Below are positions 1 through 11,087 of a DNA stretch of 64,000 nucleotides, piece by piece. Where the stretch lies: contig JAJFPB010000005.1 in assembly GCA_020881915.1 (NCBI GenBank), positions 2,790,001 to 2,854,000 on the forward strand, written 5' to 3'. The notes below the pieces were generated by a model. The model searched no databases, was not told the origin of the DNA, and was given only the letters and a program-made list of their open reading frames with translations. This stretch comes from Paramyrothecium sp. XJ0827 (lineage: Eukaryota; Ascomycota; Sordariomycetes; Hypocreales; Stachybotryaceae). Each line of letters opens with the position of its first letter. Position 1 is the stretch's first letter. A program made the translations under genes and the position numbers.

Positions 1-335
1 CCCAGTCCGTCTGTCCGTCCCACGCCACGCCACGCCCAGGTACCTGCCACTGGAGAGCCAAGCCCCTGTCCTTCCCTACCTCCCCTTGTACCTTATCCCC
101 TGAACTTGACCAAAAGTCGCCAGTCGCAAATTCCATGATAAAACCTTTTGCCCCCCCTCCAACTTTCCCCTACCTAAGCCTCAACATCCACCACCTTCAC
201 CCTCTGTTTCCCTTAAGGTGTTGAAGTTGTTCTTCGGTGAATCGCGCTCTTTCGGCGATTCTCTTCCTGGATTGAATTTATCCTTCTTTTCCTCTTCTCC
301 TGCGCTACATTGTCCCTCTCCCTGAACACCACAAA
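1..335. other. upstream region of ERG25
   Basis: No gene is visible. The first 40 bases carry a short CCACG/CCACGC tandem. The last 120 bases before the ERG25 start are CT-rich, as is common in fungal 5' leaders. The region is cut by the window edge, so the promoter is probably incomplete. Confidence 0.5.
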
Positions 336-1424
336 ATGGACGCGGTGTGAGTGCCTCCTGGTCACCCTTCATGCAACGGCACATGTCATGAATTGCAACA
401 CGAATGTCCCGTCAACTCACGGCCGTTTTCTAACAAGCTTGCTTACAGTAACGCAACCTTCCAGGGTCTCAACCAGACCCAGGATTACTTTGCCGTTCTT
501 GACGAAGTATCCAAGTACAATGTCAACCTGAACATTGTCGAGCGCCTCTGGGCTGTACGTTCCACACACCTCGATCCTACGAGCCGACGGCGACACGAAA
601 CGAAACATGCTAACAATTCCCTCTAGGCTTGGTACATGTGGATGCAGAACGACACTCTCGCGACTGGCCTCCTCAGCTTTTTCATGCACGAGATCGTTTA
701 CTTCGGCCGCTGCCTCCCATTCATGATTATGGACAAGATTCCTTACTTCCACCGCTACAAGATCCAGAAGCAGAAGATTCCTACGCTCAAGGAGCAATGG
801 GATTGCGCCGCCATCGTCCTCCTCAGCCACTTCACCGTCGAGTTGCCTCAGATTTGGCTCTTCCACCCCATCGCTACCTATTTCGGTCTCGACTACGGTG
901 TGCCCTTCCCTCCCCTTTGGAAGATGGCTGCCCAGATCGCCGTTCTCTTCATCATGGAGGATGCCTGGCATTACTGGTTCCACCGAGCTTTGCACTACGG
1001 TCCTCTCTACAAGGCCATCCACAAGATGCACCACACGTACTCTGCACCATTTGGCCTCGCCGCTGAGTACGCTTCCCCTATCGAGGTTATGCTGCTCGGC
1101 ATTGGCACCGTCGGCTCCCCCCTGGTCCTTCTTGGCATTACTGGAGAGCTTCACCTGTTCACCATGTACGCCTGGATCGTCCTGCGCCTTTTCCAGGCTA
1201 TCGATGCCCACAGCGGTTACGACTTCCCCTGGAGCTTGCACAATTTCCTTCCCGTCTGGGCCGGAGCCGCTCACCACGACGTCCACCACGAGAAGTTCAT
1301 TGGCAACTACGCCTCCAGCTTCCGCTGGTGGGACTACTGCCTGGACACCGAGGCTGGCGCCGAGGCCCACAAGAGGCGTCGTGAGAAGAAGCTTGCCCAG
1401 ATCAAGGCCCAGAAGTCGCAGTAA
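336..1424 (+). CDS. ERG25: C-4 methylsterol oxidase (ERG25)
   Basis: Three exons: 336-346, 449-554 and 627-1424, giving 304 aa, the usual length for the family. The first exon is only 11 nt (ATG plus 8 bases) and ends at a GTGAGT donor. ERG25 is a di-iron oxygenase of the ER membrane that oxidises the C-4 methyl groups of sterols in ergosterol synthesis. The three histidine boxes of the fatty acid hydroxylase superfamily are present: HRALH (about 158-162), HKMHH (171-175) and HDVHH (256-260). Several hydrophobic segments surround them. The C-terminus is lysine-rich ([12 protein letters not shown]), consistent with ER retention. The start is chosen because the exon 1-2 join gives MDAVNATFQG and then an unbroken frame. 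Identification is by motif and length; no close alternative is likely. Confidence 0.96.
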
Positions 1425-2032
1425 ATGGTAGACTTTTGGTGAGGGACTGCTTTCTGCGGTTTCTCGTTGAGGCGTTTTGAGAACACGGTTTGTTCGCCCG
1501 CGTATAGACCTGTCTTGATTTGTGCTCGAAGAAATAGACATGCGAGTGATAGAGGTCCGAAAGAGGTTGGGGCTACAATTTGCCACCATGGCGGCCACGG
1601 CGTTTGGGAGATACGACACGACTGAGCATTTTCAAGTTTTCTGTATATACATATAAGTACATGGCCTTGGAGCCGGCTCTTCATACATAATTAATGCCCC
1701 TCGAGCGTCGTTCGCTTATTGCAGAATTCAGCATCTCCATCTTCTGTGTACGGCTATGCATAGATGCGCAGGATCGTCGGGGATTCACAAATATCCTGAC
1801 GACTCCACCGAACATACTCCATGCGAATCGACTCGCATCAGCTGGCGCGTTAGGGTTTCTGGTATTTGTGCACGAGTCTGTGTTATACATAGATTCAATC
1901 ATGTGCCGAGGCGATGGCATTGAAGTAATCCATTCACGGTTTACTCCTCCAAGATTATGTCATTTTGGCAGATGTGCAATGACGATGCGGCCGAACAGAA
2001 TGTAGATGCGGAGCTTGCTGGTAACAAAAGGA
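1425..2032. other. intergenic, convergent 3' ends
   Basis: Lies between the 3' ends of ERG25 (+) and the dehydratase gene (-). It presumably holds both 3' UTRs. I see no coding region; the open frames here are short and lack family features. Confidence 0.5.
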
Positions 2033-2653
2033 TCATTTCTTAGGGGTGCAGCAGTCTCCCCCAGCGGAGTCCTTGGCTGAGTCGGCGACGTCCCTGAGGG
2101 AGCACGTCACAGGCTCAGGATCCAGCTCGCCAAAGTCCTTGGCGAGGGAGTCGCAAATGGCGGCCATGCTAACGTCCTTGTCAGAGAGTCCTTGAGGGTT
2201 ATGGGTCGTCCAGCGAATGAAGGTGGTGTTGTAGACCTTTGGCGGTGATGATTAGTTCTCCCTCCTACAAACGAGTTCGGCGACAATGGTATCTGGCGCA
2301 CGTACATTGGACCACTCTGGGTGATGGTTCTTGATCTTGCATTGGAGTGATACGGCGGTCATGAAATCCTGTCGAATATGTTGGCAAAAGATTTACCGGT
2401 ACCTGAGCGCAAAGGCTTCGTCATTGAGTCAAGGACTTACCCAAGTCTTCGTAAAGGTCTTGAATTTGAAGCTACGCTCGAGGGCTTCGCCTTCCGATGT
2501 AAGGCTCCATCGCCCTCCGGATGACGAGAGCAGCGGCTGCAGCTGAGGCGCGGCGACGGCCTCGTCAGTTCCTTTGGAGAATCGTGGCTGCATCTTGGTT
2601 GAGTAGAATCTCCGCAGACCGTAGCGTGGCAGCGACCGAAATAGTCGTGACAT
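2033..2653 (-). CDS. pterin-4a-carbinolamine dehydratase, probably mitochondrial
   Basis: Three exons on the minus strand: 2653-2441, 2368-2306 and 2236-2033, all joined in phase 0, giving 159 aa. The enzyme dehydrates 4a-hydroxytetrahydropterin and recycles the pterin cofactor of aromatic amino acid hydroxylases. The family signature is intact: HHPEW (about 86-90), then NVYN and WTTH (92-104), with the downstream DVSMAAICD helix. The first 28 residues (MSRLFRSLPRYGLRRFYSTK...) are basic, lack acidic residues and contain an RRFYST-type cleavage context, so a mitochondrial presequence is inferred. A second ATG at residue 21 could give a shorter cytosolic form. The C-terminus after the core (about 140-159) is a short Lys/Cys-containing tail. 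The gene converges on ERG25. Confidence 0.9.
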
Positions 2654-4875
2654 CGCTCAAGGGATCTGAGTGGAGGATTGGATGGGAAGACTGGCAGGGT
2701 CGCAAACTATTACATGGTTGGGGTGGTGGATCGTAGCCGGTGATTGCACGCAGTAATGTCCTACCCTATAGATGAGCGTCTACTAACAGACAAGGCAATG
2801 ACTTTTTAGCTAACGTACCCTATTCACCACTCAAACATATGAACAGCATGTAGGTAAATTTTATGTAGCTTATGTTTCCGAGATTATAACATGAATTTCA
2901 ATACCGGGTCGGCTTCAGGCTCTGGTTCTGACCAAACCTGAAAATGTAGTCTCCCTAGAGGATGGCCCTTTGACACTGGCACTCCTCATCGTTTACATAA
3001 ACAATATCAAAGAGGGTAACTCCTTTCTAAAAAAATTCATAGTGGATGGGCCACAATACAAACTTCACGAATCTACACGTGCGGGATGCCTTATTGCCTA
3101 CATCAGGCCACGGCTCGTCGACGTGACGAGAGGCAAGATTGGATCGCACCTATTTTGCACCTGACGAATCTATCACGGTGAGTTCTTGATTTGGACGGAG
3201 GCGCATTGGTGCAGCTCGAGACCACCCTGCAAGGAGGTCAGGCGTTGAAACCAATGGCGATAAAGATGGAGCGAACGTCAGCCTGATACTACCCAGCCCT
3301 CCTATTCATAGATCGATCAGTATGTTGCGCAGCACAGCCAAGGGCTCCAAGAGGCACCATAGAATCTTAACTTGTGAGGCAGCAGATACTGTACAGCCCA
3401 ATGACGGAGCCCTCAAGTGTAAGAGACCGGTTACCCTCGGAGACTCCGGCCTTATCATGGAACGAAAGGGTTGTTACCAACTCATTTGTAGATTTAGAAA
3501 CAATGGCTGTTGAAGCAGCTGACAGTGAAGACGAATCAGGACGAGATCGCATGATTTTCCTTAATCAAGCAGGCAAGGCGATCGTCTGGCTTACAGAGCT
3601 GGTCCCTGCGAGCACGGAGGTCGCATGGTAAGACGGCCGCCCTAAGGATTGCCCAAGCAGCCATCAGGGAGCTCGGACCTGCTGACGTGGGTTCTCGATG
3701 GTCAGCTCTGTCTCAGCGAAGAGTGGCAATGCGAAAGTCTGCCAGGGATATCTCGAGCGAGAACGACAATGCAGTATTCGTAAAACCTCGGCTTGTAACA
3801 CTGGCACTGGTAATTTGCTGGTAGGAACTGTAAGAATATTGACACCTTGTTAAGAAATCACATGCTGCTGTCACCTCTTGCTGCCTTCATTACCGTTCGG
3901 CATGTGCAAGTTCGCGACAATTGGTTGGTGGTGTTAAGACTCAATTCGGCCTAATGCACCATGACCAACCATGAATTTGGGGTGAGAAGCATTCAATTAT
4001 CCATGATATCCAGGCAGAGAGGAACTAACGGTTGACGTACCGCATGTAAGCTGGAAAAGCCTGATTGTCTGAAAGGTTGAGTAAGGTAAATTGAACAATG
4101 TTGAAGCGGAAGGATGAGTTATACTCAGGGCCCTTTCTATCACAGTCGAGAACTCTGTTTTACACTGTAAGGGGACTTCTAGGTGTCCACAGACTTACAT
4201 AATATCAAACACCGCTTACATAATGTGCAGCGTTTCATTGGCTCAATACTCTCCGCGTGCGGACCCGCCCCCGTTTTCCGCATATGGCATTGCAATCACG
4301 TCTCTATGGCCCCAGTCCTACCCTTGTGGAGACATGGTTGATGCTGACAAACCACATACTGACATTGAGTGGCAGCAAAGGGGGGCGCCATGCGCGCCAT
4401 GCCATGCCCAGTTCGAAGCTTGCCAAAACATTGGTTTTCGGCCTTCGGCCCCCCCTTGCAGAGCCCGCACTGCGGTAGCCGATCCAGCATGTGCGCAGCT
4501 GACGCTAGTAAGTGGCATGTAGCATTTTGTTTAGCCCAGCTTGCCCAGGTCTCCGAGGGAAGTTATTGTCCTCCCGTTGCTGCATTGATGATCGCTTCTG
4601 CGACCTCCCTCCTGTAGGCCACCACCGTGCACCTGAGCACGCCCGGAGTGCATGCAGGCAACTTACGCCGTGGCTGGGCCGAACAGTACGGCGAGACCGA
4701 ACCAGAGGGAGTGCCAGTTCCCTATCTGGATTATTGCTCAGAAAAGAGGATAGCCAATGTACTCTTTGAGCTTGTTTTATTTTAAGTATATTTGGCGAAG
4801 ATCATTGTTATTCTTTTCGTCAGATGCTGGCTTGTAGAAACTGTACTAGTGTTGTTAAAGCACCAGTTGCAATTA

Positions 4876-4928
4876 CCTAACTTTACCTTCCCTTTACCTT
4901 CAGTAAAGTTACCTTACCTTACCTTAGG
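4876..4928. repeat. TTACC/ACCTT unit cluster
   Basis: A low-complexity patch made of imperfect repeats of ACCTT, ending with four consecutive ACCTT/TTACC units near 4909-4928. The same short motif or its complement (GGTAAGGTA) recurs in several other intergenic regions of the window, at 14766, 21508, 30063, 30453 and 38531. Confidence 0.7.
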
Positions 4929-5336
4929 CTTCGTAGTTGCCCATCAACAGTCTTGCGTACCAGGCAGTTGCTGCTCGGCGTTGTAAATCGTGGCGGGGAT
5001 GCAAGAGCCTTGCTCGAGGTTGCATGATTGATGTGTGTTGGTAGGCAGCACTTTCTGGGATGTTCCACAGTGGGGGAACAACAGCAGGTGGAGGGAGGGG
5101 CACTGTGCAGGTACCCAGCTCAGCTCGTCGCCCGAGGCGTCTCTTGGAGCCTTAGCCGGCCTATTCTCGAGAGCTCACTCTTCATCCTCCTCTCGTCGTC
5201 TTCCCCAGCCACCCACTTCCCCACTATCAACAAGTTCCGCCTGGGTTACATAATCCCAGACCATCCCAGGCACGCACGTCTCGTCGCGCTTCTTCTTCCA
5301 AGTCAGTCAGCGAGCCGTCCCTCGTCATTTGAATGC

Positions 5337-5343
5337 TGAGTCA
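5337..5343 (+). promoter_or_regulatory. AP-1/Gcn4-type site TGAGTCA
   Basis: A perfect palindromic TGAGTCA, 28 bases before the start codon of the bZIP gene. This heptamer is the known binding site of AP-1 and Gcn4/CpcA-type bZIP proteins. Its use here is inference: it is close to the start codon and may lie within the transcribed leader. Confidence 0.35.
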
Positions 5344-5370
5344 GACCCCGTCCCCCAGACTCGTAGAGCA

Positions 5371-6748
5371 ATGCAGCCCACGACGTCGACCAGCGCCAGC
5401 TCCCAAGGTGAGTAGAAGAAGCTTCTCTTTCTCTCGCGCCCTGCGGCTTGCGTTTCTCCTCCCAATCCCTCCTCACTCCGGGACACCTTGTGCCAAACCT
5501 CGGAGCTTTACATCACCCCGGAGCTCCTGGCGCACCATCGCGCAGCTTACTCGGCGTTGCTGCGGTCAAGCGACTCGGCAGGCGCAAGCTACCAGACCCC
5601 GACTCTGCATTGCCCTGCTCAAGCTGTCTGCTCAACGTAGTTGATACCGCCGTTTTACTGTCTACCCTTCCCTGCATTTATTCGTGCATCTTCTTGGTCT
5701 TTTTTTCAATTCGGTTCCGCCTCGCTGCCCGTTTGCGCAACTATACTTCGTTGCTGACATGGTTCCGACGTCCCCGTAATAGACCAGCACTTGCGCGCCC
5801 AGCTTGAGCTCCTAAAGGACCACGATCCTGAGCCGTCTTCGGCTTCCGCAGCCTCGAGCTCACGCGAATCTGCTGGGCCCCCAAATCACGCTCCTCAGCA
5901 ACCCCCGCCGCCTTCCGCATCGAATGGCTACGAACCCGTGCCTCTTGCTCCTTCAGACATTGTTCGCGCTCTAGCAGGCAAACACGAGCTTGACGCCCAC
6001 ATCCATCCTGATCTCCGTGCTCGACCGAGCCCAGGCCACGCGTCTTCAGTCAATATGATGCCCATTGCGGCCCCTTCGAGCCACAGCCCCGGCTCTTCTG
6101 TGCCGGGCTCCTCCAATCCAAACATAGCTCCTGCTCCCTCTGCAACATCGCCCATGGAAGATGTGACCAATGACGGGAGGAAAGCCAAGCGTGAGCTGTC
6201 TCAGTCAAAACGTGCTGCGCAAAACCGGGCTGCTCAGGTAAGTTGCGAAAGTCAAGTCGCATGGCTGCGGACCATTGCTGACAGTTAGATCGTAGAGGGC
6301 TTTCCGACAACGCAAAGAAGGATATATCAAAAAGTTGGAACAGCAAGTGCGCGAGTTCCTGGAGATGGAGCAAGCCTACAAAACGCTTCAGGCCGAAGAC
6401 TACGCGTTGCGCGAGTATGTCATCCATTTACAGTCGCGCCTACTTGATGCTCAAGGCGAATTCCCTCAACCTCCTCCCAATGTCAATCTTTCTCAGCCAC
6501 CACCTCCTTCCGCTCCACCAACCAACAGCCAGGAGCCGGTATCAAACAGCGCCGGTGTTGGGACACCCTTGGAAGCGGTTGCTCAAGCGGTCGCTGGCCT
6601 TGCCGCTCAGGAACAAATGGCCGAGAGGCAACAATATGCAAATGCGGCGTATAAGTCCCCGCAAGGGGCCGAAGATACTCGAACCGCAGATGAAATCAAC
6701 AGGCAGCTGCAACCTGACGAGGGCGTCGGACAGGCTTCGGGAGTATAG
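5371..6748 (+). CDS. kapC: kapC-like bZIP transcription factor
   Basis: Three exons: 5371-5407, 5783-6237 and 6296-6748, giving 314 aa. Intron 1 is long (375 nt). The basic region contains KRAAQNRAAQRAFRQRKE around residues 154-171; the N-x-x-A-Q-x-x-F-R arrangement is that of Yap1/Pap1-type fungal bZIPs. It continues into a leucine zipper of about 40 residues (GYIKKLEQQV... to LQSRLLDAQGE). The MQP start, proline-rich N-terminal half and zipper ending in SRLLDAQGE match the Aspergillus kapC family as I remember it. The rest is Pro/Ser/Gln-rich and probably disordered. The protein is expected to act in the nucleus; its target genes are not established here. An intron splits the basic region exactly before RAFRQRK. 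Confidence 0.88.
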
Positions 6749-7323
6749 GATGCGTATCCGAGCTCTAGTCTGCCTTGAAGTCTTTTAGGGGTTAAAGGAG
6801 TTAGAGGATGGGCGGACATTTTTACTTACAAGACCGATCATGGCGTTTTGGGCGGCAACTCAATGTTTTCCTTCTGACGCAGGCTTCTCTGTATCGGGGT
6901 TTCCCCTTCCTTGACACGAATCTTTTGCTTATTTCGAAGGAAGAGACGTCACCATCGCTCGTGTGACGGTTGATCTCAAGTCACCACACGAGGCTAAAGA
7001 TGGCTGTAGGCAATGGTAAATTTTTTTTCGCGGCGAAGTCGGCCAAGATCTGTTACATCACTGTCCTTGGCAGTATCTGTCGCTCTTATCAGGGCGTTGT
7101 GTGCGACGAAACGTGCCTCCATCAGACTACATACCTACTGTTAATCCCGAGTTCGCTCGTAGCGTCCTTGTCGGGTCATGTTACGTCTCCCGGGTCGCAT
7201 GGTCGAGAGTTCATATTTGCAACAACGAAAGATCTTGTTTGATATGAATAGAATGGGCGCAACTTTTTGCTAGACAAACAAAACTATTCCCATACACTGA
7301 AACGTTGATGCCCGTGGCAGGTT
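6749..7323. other. intergenic, convergent 3' ends
   Basis: Separates the 3' ends of the bZIP gene (+) and ARP5 (-). Only 3' UTR-like sequence is visible, with a short T8 run near 7020. No gene seen. Confidence 0.5.
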
Positions 7324-9759
7324 TTACGCATACGAATTGCCCATGTCGTGCTCCTGTGACCGAACGAAGAGGGCGAATTAGTAACCAGGGAATAGTCATG
7401 ACGGGAAAGGGGAAGGGGGTTAGGCTCACCTTGATATACTCCGGTCCCTTTTCCTGATACTCCTCCCTCGTGATCTTGGCCGCCTTCCAGCCTGCCGAGC
7501 CAACCCACCCGGCCGCGCCCTTCCACGCGTCCAGCAGCGCATCGTCCGCGCGACGAACGACGAGCGGCGAGTCCGCGGGTAGCAGCGCCCTGAGCCCCTC
7601 GCGAACGCGCTCGTCAAAGTTCTGGAAGAGGGTGTTGCCGCCCGTGAGGAAGATATCCCGGAGAAAGTCGTCCCGGTTGGGAAGGCCGGCCAGGCGCTGC
7701 GTTAGGATGTCGCCAGCGATCTCCACGATGCCGGCCTGATCGACTCCAGCGATGGACGGGCGGAAGACGACCTCAGGTACGCGTATGCGCTCGACGTTGA
7801 GATGAATCTGGTTAAGCTCTGCCTGCGATGAGGGATTGAACGGTCTGGGTCCGCGGGCGAAAGCGTGAAGCAGCGACTTGGACCAGTCCGACTGAGCCTC
7901 GTGAGTATCCTCATAGTCAAAGTTTTCATCGTACTTGAGAAGATCCTGCTCCAGCGTCTTCAGGTTGGACATGAGATCCTCCTCCTCCTGCTCGTCATCG
8001 CTGTTCTCGCCAACAGCAATCTGGCGGTACACGCCCCAGTCGTCGTCATTTGCACCAAAGGTATCGTCGTCTCCACCTCGCCGACGCTTCTTGGTTGGAT
8101 TGTCAGAGGCAAGGTTGGCGATGCTCTTCATACGTATTTGCGAGGCTAGGGACTTGCGGTTGCCCAAATCTTGCTTCAGTCGCTCCCTCTCTTTCATCTT
8201 TTGCAAAGTCTCAAGACGGGCTTGTCGTTTTTCCTCCAACCAATCCTCTAGGTTATTCTCCCTGCGCTCACGATCTAATCTTTCTTCTTCGACAACTCGG
8301 GCTTTCTCTGCCTCTTTCTCCGCCTTGGCGCGGGCTCGTGCCTCGTGGTTAGACTTCAAGAGCCGCTGTTGGCGCTTCTGCTTCAACTGAGCGTCGTCGA
8401 GCTGATCATCAGGAACCTCGAGAAGATCAAAATTAGGCTGTTCCTGTTCTTCCTCGGGATCGCCGCCAACATCCTTGGTGCGAGCCTTGCGAACCGACTT
8501 CTCAAGCTCTTTGATGATCTTCTCGAGCTGCGACTCGTCCTTGATGTCGTTGCTGTCTAGCAAGCGCCGTGTTTCCTTCTTAGTCTCATCCACCAGCTTA
8601 CTCTGCAAGTCTTTGTAGTACTCCAGGTCCTGCTCCTTCTTCATGAGCTTTTCAAGCCGCATCTTAGCGGCTTGTTCCTGAAGCCTTCGACCGCTCTCTT
8701 TCTTGCGCTCCGCTATTCGAGCGAGCTCCTCCTCGCTCTTCTGAATGATGACCTCTTCAGTGTAGGGATACTGGATGACAATGTCGCGGTCTTCAAGGCC
8801 CGTCCAGTCGAGGTAGCTTCGAAGCTCCGCATCGTAATTCTTGGAAAGCGTGCAGTGCTCCCGAACCATATGCTCGGCTTGGGAGATATTGAGCTTTCCG
8901 GTGAAAGCAGGGTATTTGAGGCGAATTAGTTTCAACAGATAATCGGCCGCGTGGTAGCCTCCCCAATTCAATCTTGTCGCTTGAGCAAGCATGGCCTTGG
9001 AATTATGTACTGGAATTACGTGGGTCGAGGTGTAGGAAGAGGAAACAACGAGACCAGTGTTTCCTTTATTATGACGGTATGAGAAGAGCGAGTCGATTCC
9101 GTAAGCCAGTGAAGGTGCGCCATAACATTCGAAAAGAATTTCGGTCATAGCTATGGACAATTATTAGCGAAAGGCAGACATAAGGGACTAGGCAAGGTGA
9201 GGCGTACATTTTCTGGAATAAGGAAGATTCGCCACAGCTTCTGTCATGACGATAGGTACGTCAATAGACCCATCAGCATCGTTCAGGCCCAGCTTCAGGA
9301 AAATGTAGTCCAAAACGTGTTCCATCACGTCCCAGTTGCTGACGATACCCGTCCCAGCCTCAAAGGCGCCGCGGATATGGCCTCGTGCAGTTGTGTCGGC
9401 ATAGCAATCGTAGCCTGCGAACGAGAACGTTTTGCCTAATTTGCGATCGCGATACTTAGACATGATCGGAGGGATGCTGAACCGCGGAGACGACTCGAAG
9501 GACCATCCGGCTCGAACTGCAGAGGATCCTGGGAGTGGCAGGTCAGTCGAGCTGTAGGCCAAAGGTCGTCAGGAGCCTCACCATTGTCAATGACAAGGGC
9601 AGCACCGCCGGGCTGCTCGAGTGCGCGTTTGCGACCGTCGCTTTGAGGTTCGATGAACTTCTCAAACCGTGTCTCTTTGACTGGATAGATTTTGGCTGGA
9701 GGGTAGGTTCTGGTGTCAGGCGGCGCCGCGGCTGGCTGATCAGTGGCAGAGGGAGCCAT
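7324..9759 (-). CDS. ARP5: actin-related protein 5 (INO80 complex)
   Basis: Four exons on the minus strand: 9759-9582, 9528-9208, 9150-7430 and 7353-7324, giving 749 aa. Arp5 is a nuclear subunit of the INO80 chromatin remodeller, where it pairs with Ies6 and couples ATPase action to nucleosome sliding. The actin fold is split: N-terminal part with IVIDNGSSAVRAGW and YSRKSMTEILFECYG (positions 55-175), C-terminal part with FLTGGNTLFQNFDERV and WKGAAGWVGSAGW. Between them is a long, charged, coiled-coil-prone insertion of about 300 residues rich in E, K and R, typical of Arp5. The last exon encodes only EHDMGNSYA plus stop, and is supported by the fit to the conserved Arp5 C-terminus. Partner gene IES6 lies about 1.3 kb away. 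Confidence 0.95.
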
Positions 9760-10258
9760 GGTGGACGTCGTGAAGAAGTGTCTGGGCTGTTTGTTGCTAC
9801 GAGATCATTGTGAGGGCGAGGTTTTGAAGAAGGTCTCGTGCGCGCCGTCAATTGGCTACGTCGTGAATATATTTTCTAATGCAAGATGATGGCGAGGTTG
9901 AGACCAGTGCGAGGCTACGAGGCTGATGGAATCGGTTGGGTACCTGCCTGGAAAGAGGTCATGGTGGGCCCTTTCATGTCACTCTACATTGCGATCCTGT
10001 CGCGCCTCAAGTTGCAGAGACGCGTCGACTCAACACGTCCGAGTAAATTAAATGGAAAACCCCGAAATAATCGCCTGTAGCTATGCATCCCCGAGGCCGA
10101 ATCTTTGCATCGTCATAAGAGTGGCCAATCCAATCAGGCCACCACTGGGTTCTTACCCCCAAGCCAGCTTGATGCAGTCATGATGCCCTGGCAACTCATG
10201 GAGTCTCGTCATGTCGTTCATATTCCCATTGCCTGATTCCAGCGACTGTCCGGATGCC
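9760..10258. other. region between ARP5 and DAD4
   Basis: About 500 bases that serve as ARP5 promoter and DAD4 3' flank. No gene or repeat can be supported. Confidence 0.5.
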
Positions 10259-10703
10259 TCATGCAGGTGGCTTCAGATTGTCCGTTGCTACGTGCATGAG
10301 TTAGCGAGGAGTTTCAGGCTTTCTTTTGGGGATCAAATACCTTCAAGGTGGAACAGAACATTGGACTGGTAGTTCTTGAACATCTGCGCTACTAGCTCAA
10401 CATTCATGTTTTGAATGTTGATGTCCTACTCTCGTCAGTGATACTGAGCCCCTTGATTTGTCTTGTGAAGCTACATTACCTGCAGGCTCTTGTTCATCAC
10501 AGCAACGGCCTCGTTGAGTTTTTCCTAGTTATGGTAAGCATGATGCGGCTGTTCCCGAAGACATTGTAGAGTGGTGAACTTTACCACATTAGTGATGATG
10601 CGAGACAGCAGGAGGTTCTGCTGATGTTCATGAGGACTCTCCTGATGTTGAATATCACGGTTAGTACAAAATAGCACGTACAATGTAGTAGGCTCCTCAC
10701 CAT
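10259..10703 (-). CDS. DAD4: DASH complex subunit Dad4
   Basis: Five exons on the minus strand: 10703-10701, 10641-10585, 10524-10480, 10425-10341 and 10287-10259. The spliced reading frame is 219 nt, 72 aa, exactly the length of yeast Dad4. Exon 1 is the ATG alone; the GTGAGG donor follows at once and exon 2 begins [19 protein letters not shown]. Later exons give [35 protein letters not shown] and [10 protein letters not shown]. Dad4 is a coiled-coil subunit of the DASH/Dam1 ring that links kinetochores to microtubules during mitosis. All four introns have GT and AG ends and every join keeps frame. The gene is too fragmented to appear as an open frame and could easily be missed. It lies head-to-head with IES6. 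Confidence 0.93.
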
Positions 10704-11087
10704 GATTGGACCTGGAGCAAGCAGCTATTTGATGTGCGAGGTAAAAGGCAGCACCTTGGATGGTTTCAATTGCTTTACTTCGTCAGAACGTGGGGTTAAG
10801 TTACGGTTACGACATGCCCCTAAAAGGTACTCTTCTACCTCAGGTACCTGGTATGCCGGAGCCAGTTTGTGGCGCGACCTCCCCTACCTCTCGAGAGGCG
10901 CAGGGAGCGCCTAGTGCATTATACGTACCTCCTCCCGAGACGTCTTCTTCGACCAACAACACGCGATACAGTCACCAAAGACAAGTCGGATCGCACTCAA
11001 ATCTCGGACCCAATCCACCAGCCAGACATAACAGAACGCATCGCATTGCGACAGTAACCGATATTTAGGAAGCATACTCTGAACAAA
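10704..11087. promoter_or_regulatory. shared DAD4/IES6 divergent promoter region
   Basis: Only 384 bases separate the start codons of DAD4 (-) and IES6 (+), so both promoters must lie here unless leader introns exist. No TATA box or known binding motif stands out. Confidence 0.5.

Larger units (their letters stand above)
2654..5370. other. long intergenic region upstream of the bZIP gene
   Basis: No gene can be supported. Short open frames exist (for example 3374-3631, +) but show no recognisable family and no credible splicing. Positions 4876-4928 hold a run of ACCTT/TTACC units. The last 300 bases include a CT-rich leader and a perfect TGAGTCA site at 5337-5343, just before the bZIP start codon. 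Confidence 0.5.

Noticed and set aside
22..38. CCACGCCACGCCACGCC near the window start as a sterol regulatory element of ERG25
   Set aside because: It does not match the known SREBP-type element closely enough, and the promoter is cut by the window edge.
417..1619. 400-codon open frame on the minus strand across ERG25
   Set aside because: It is antisense to conserved ERG25 exons, shows no domain, and such frames arise from the third-position GC bias of the coding strand.
3374..3631. 85-codon plus-strand frame in the gap before the bZIP gene
   Set aside because: The sequence looks protein-like in places, but no start context, homologue or exon partners could be found; might be a relic, not supportable.
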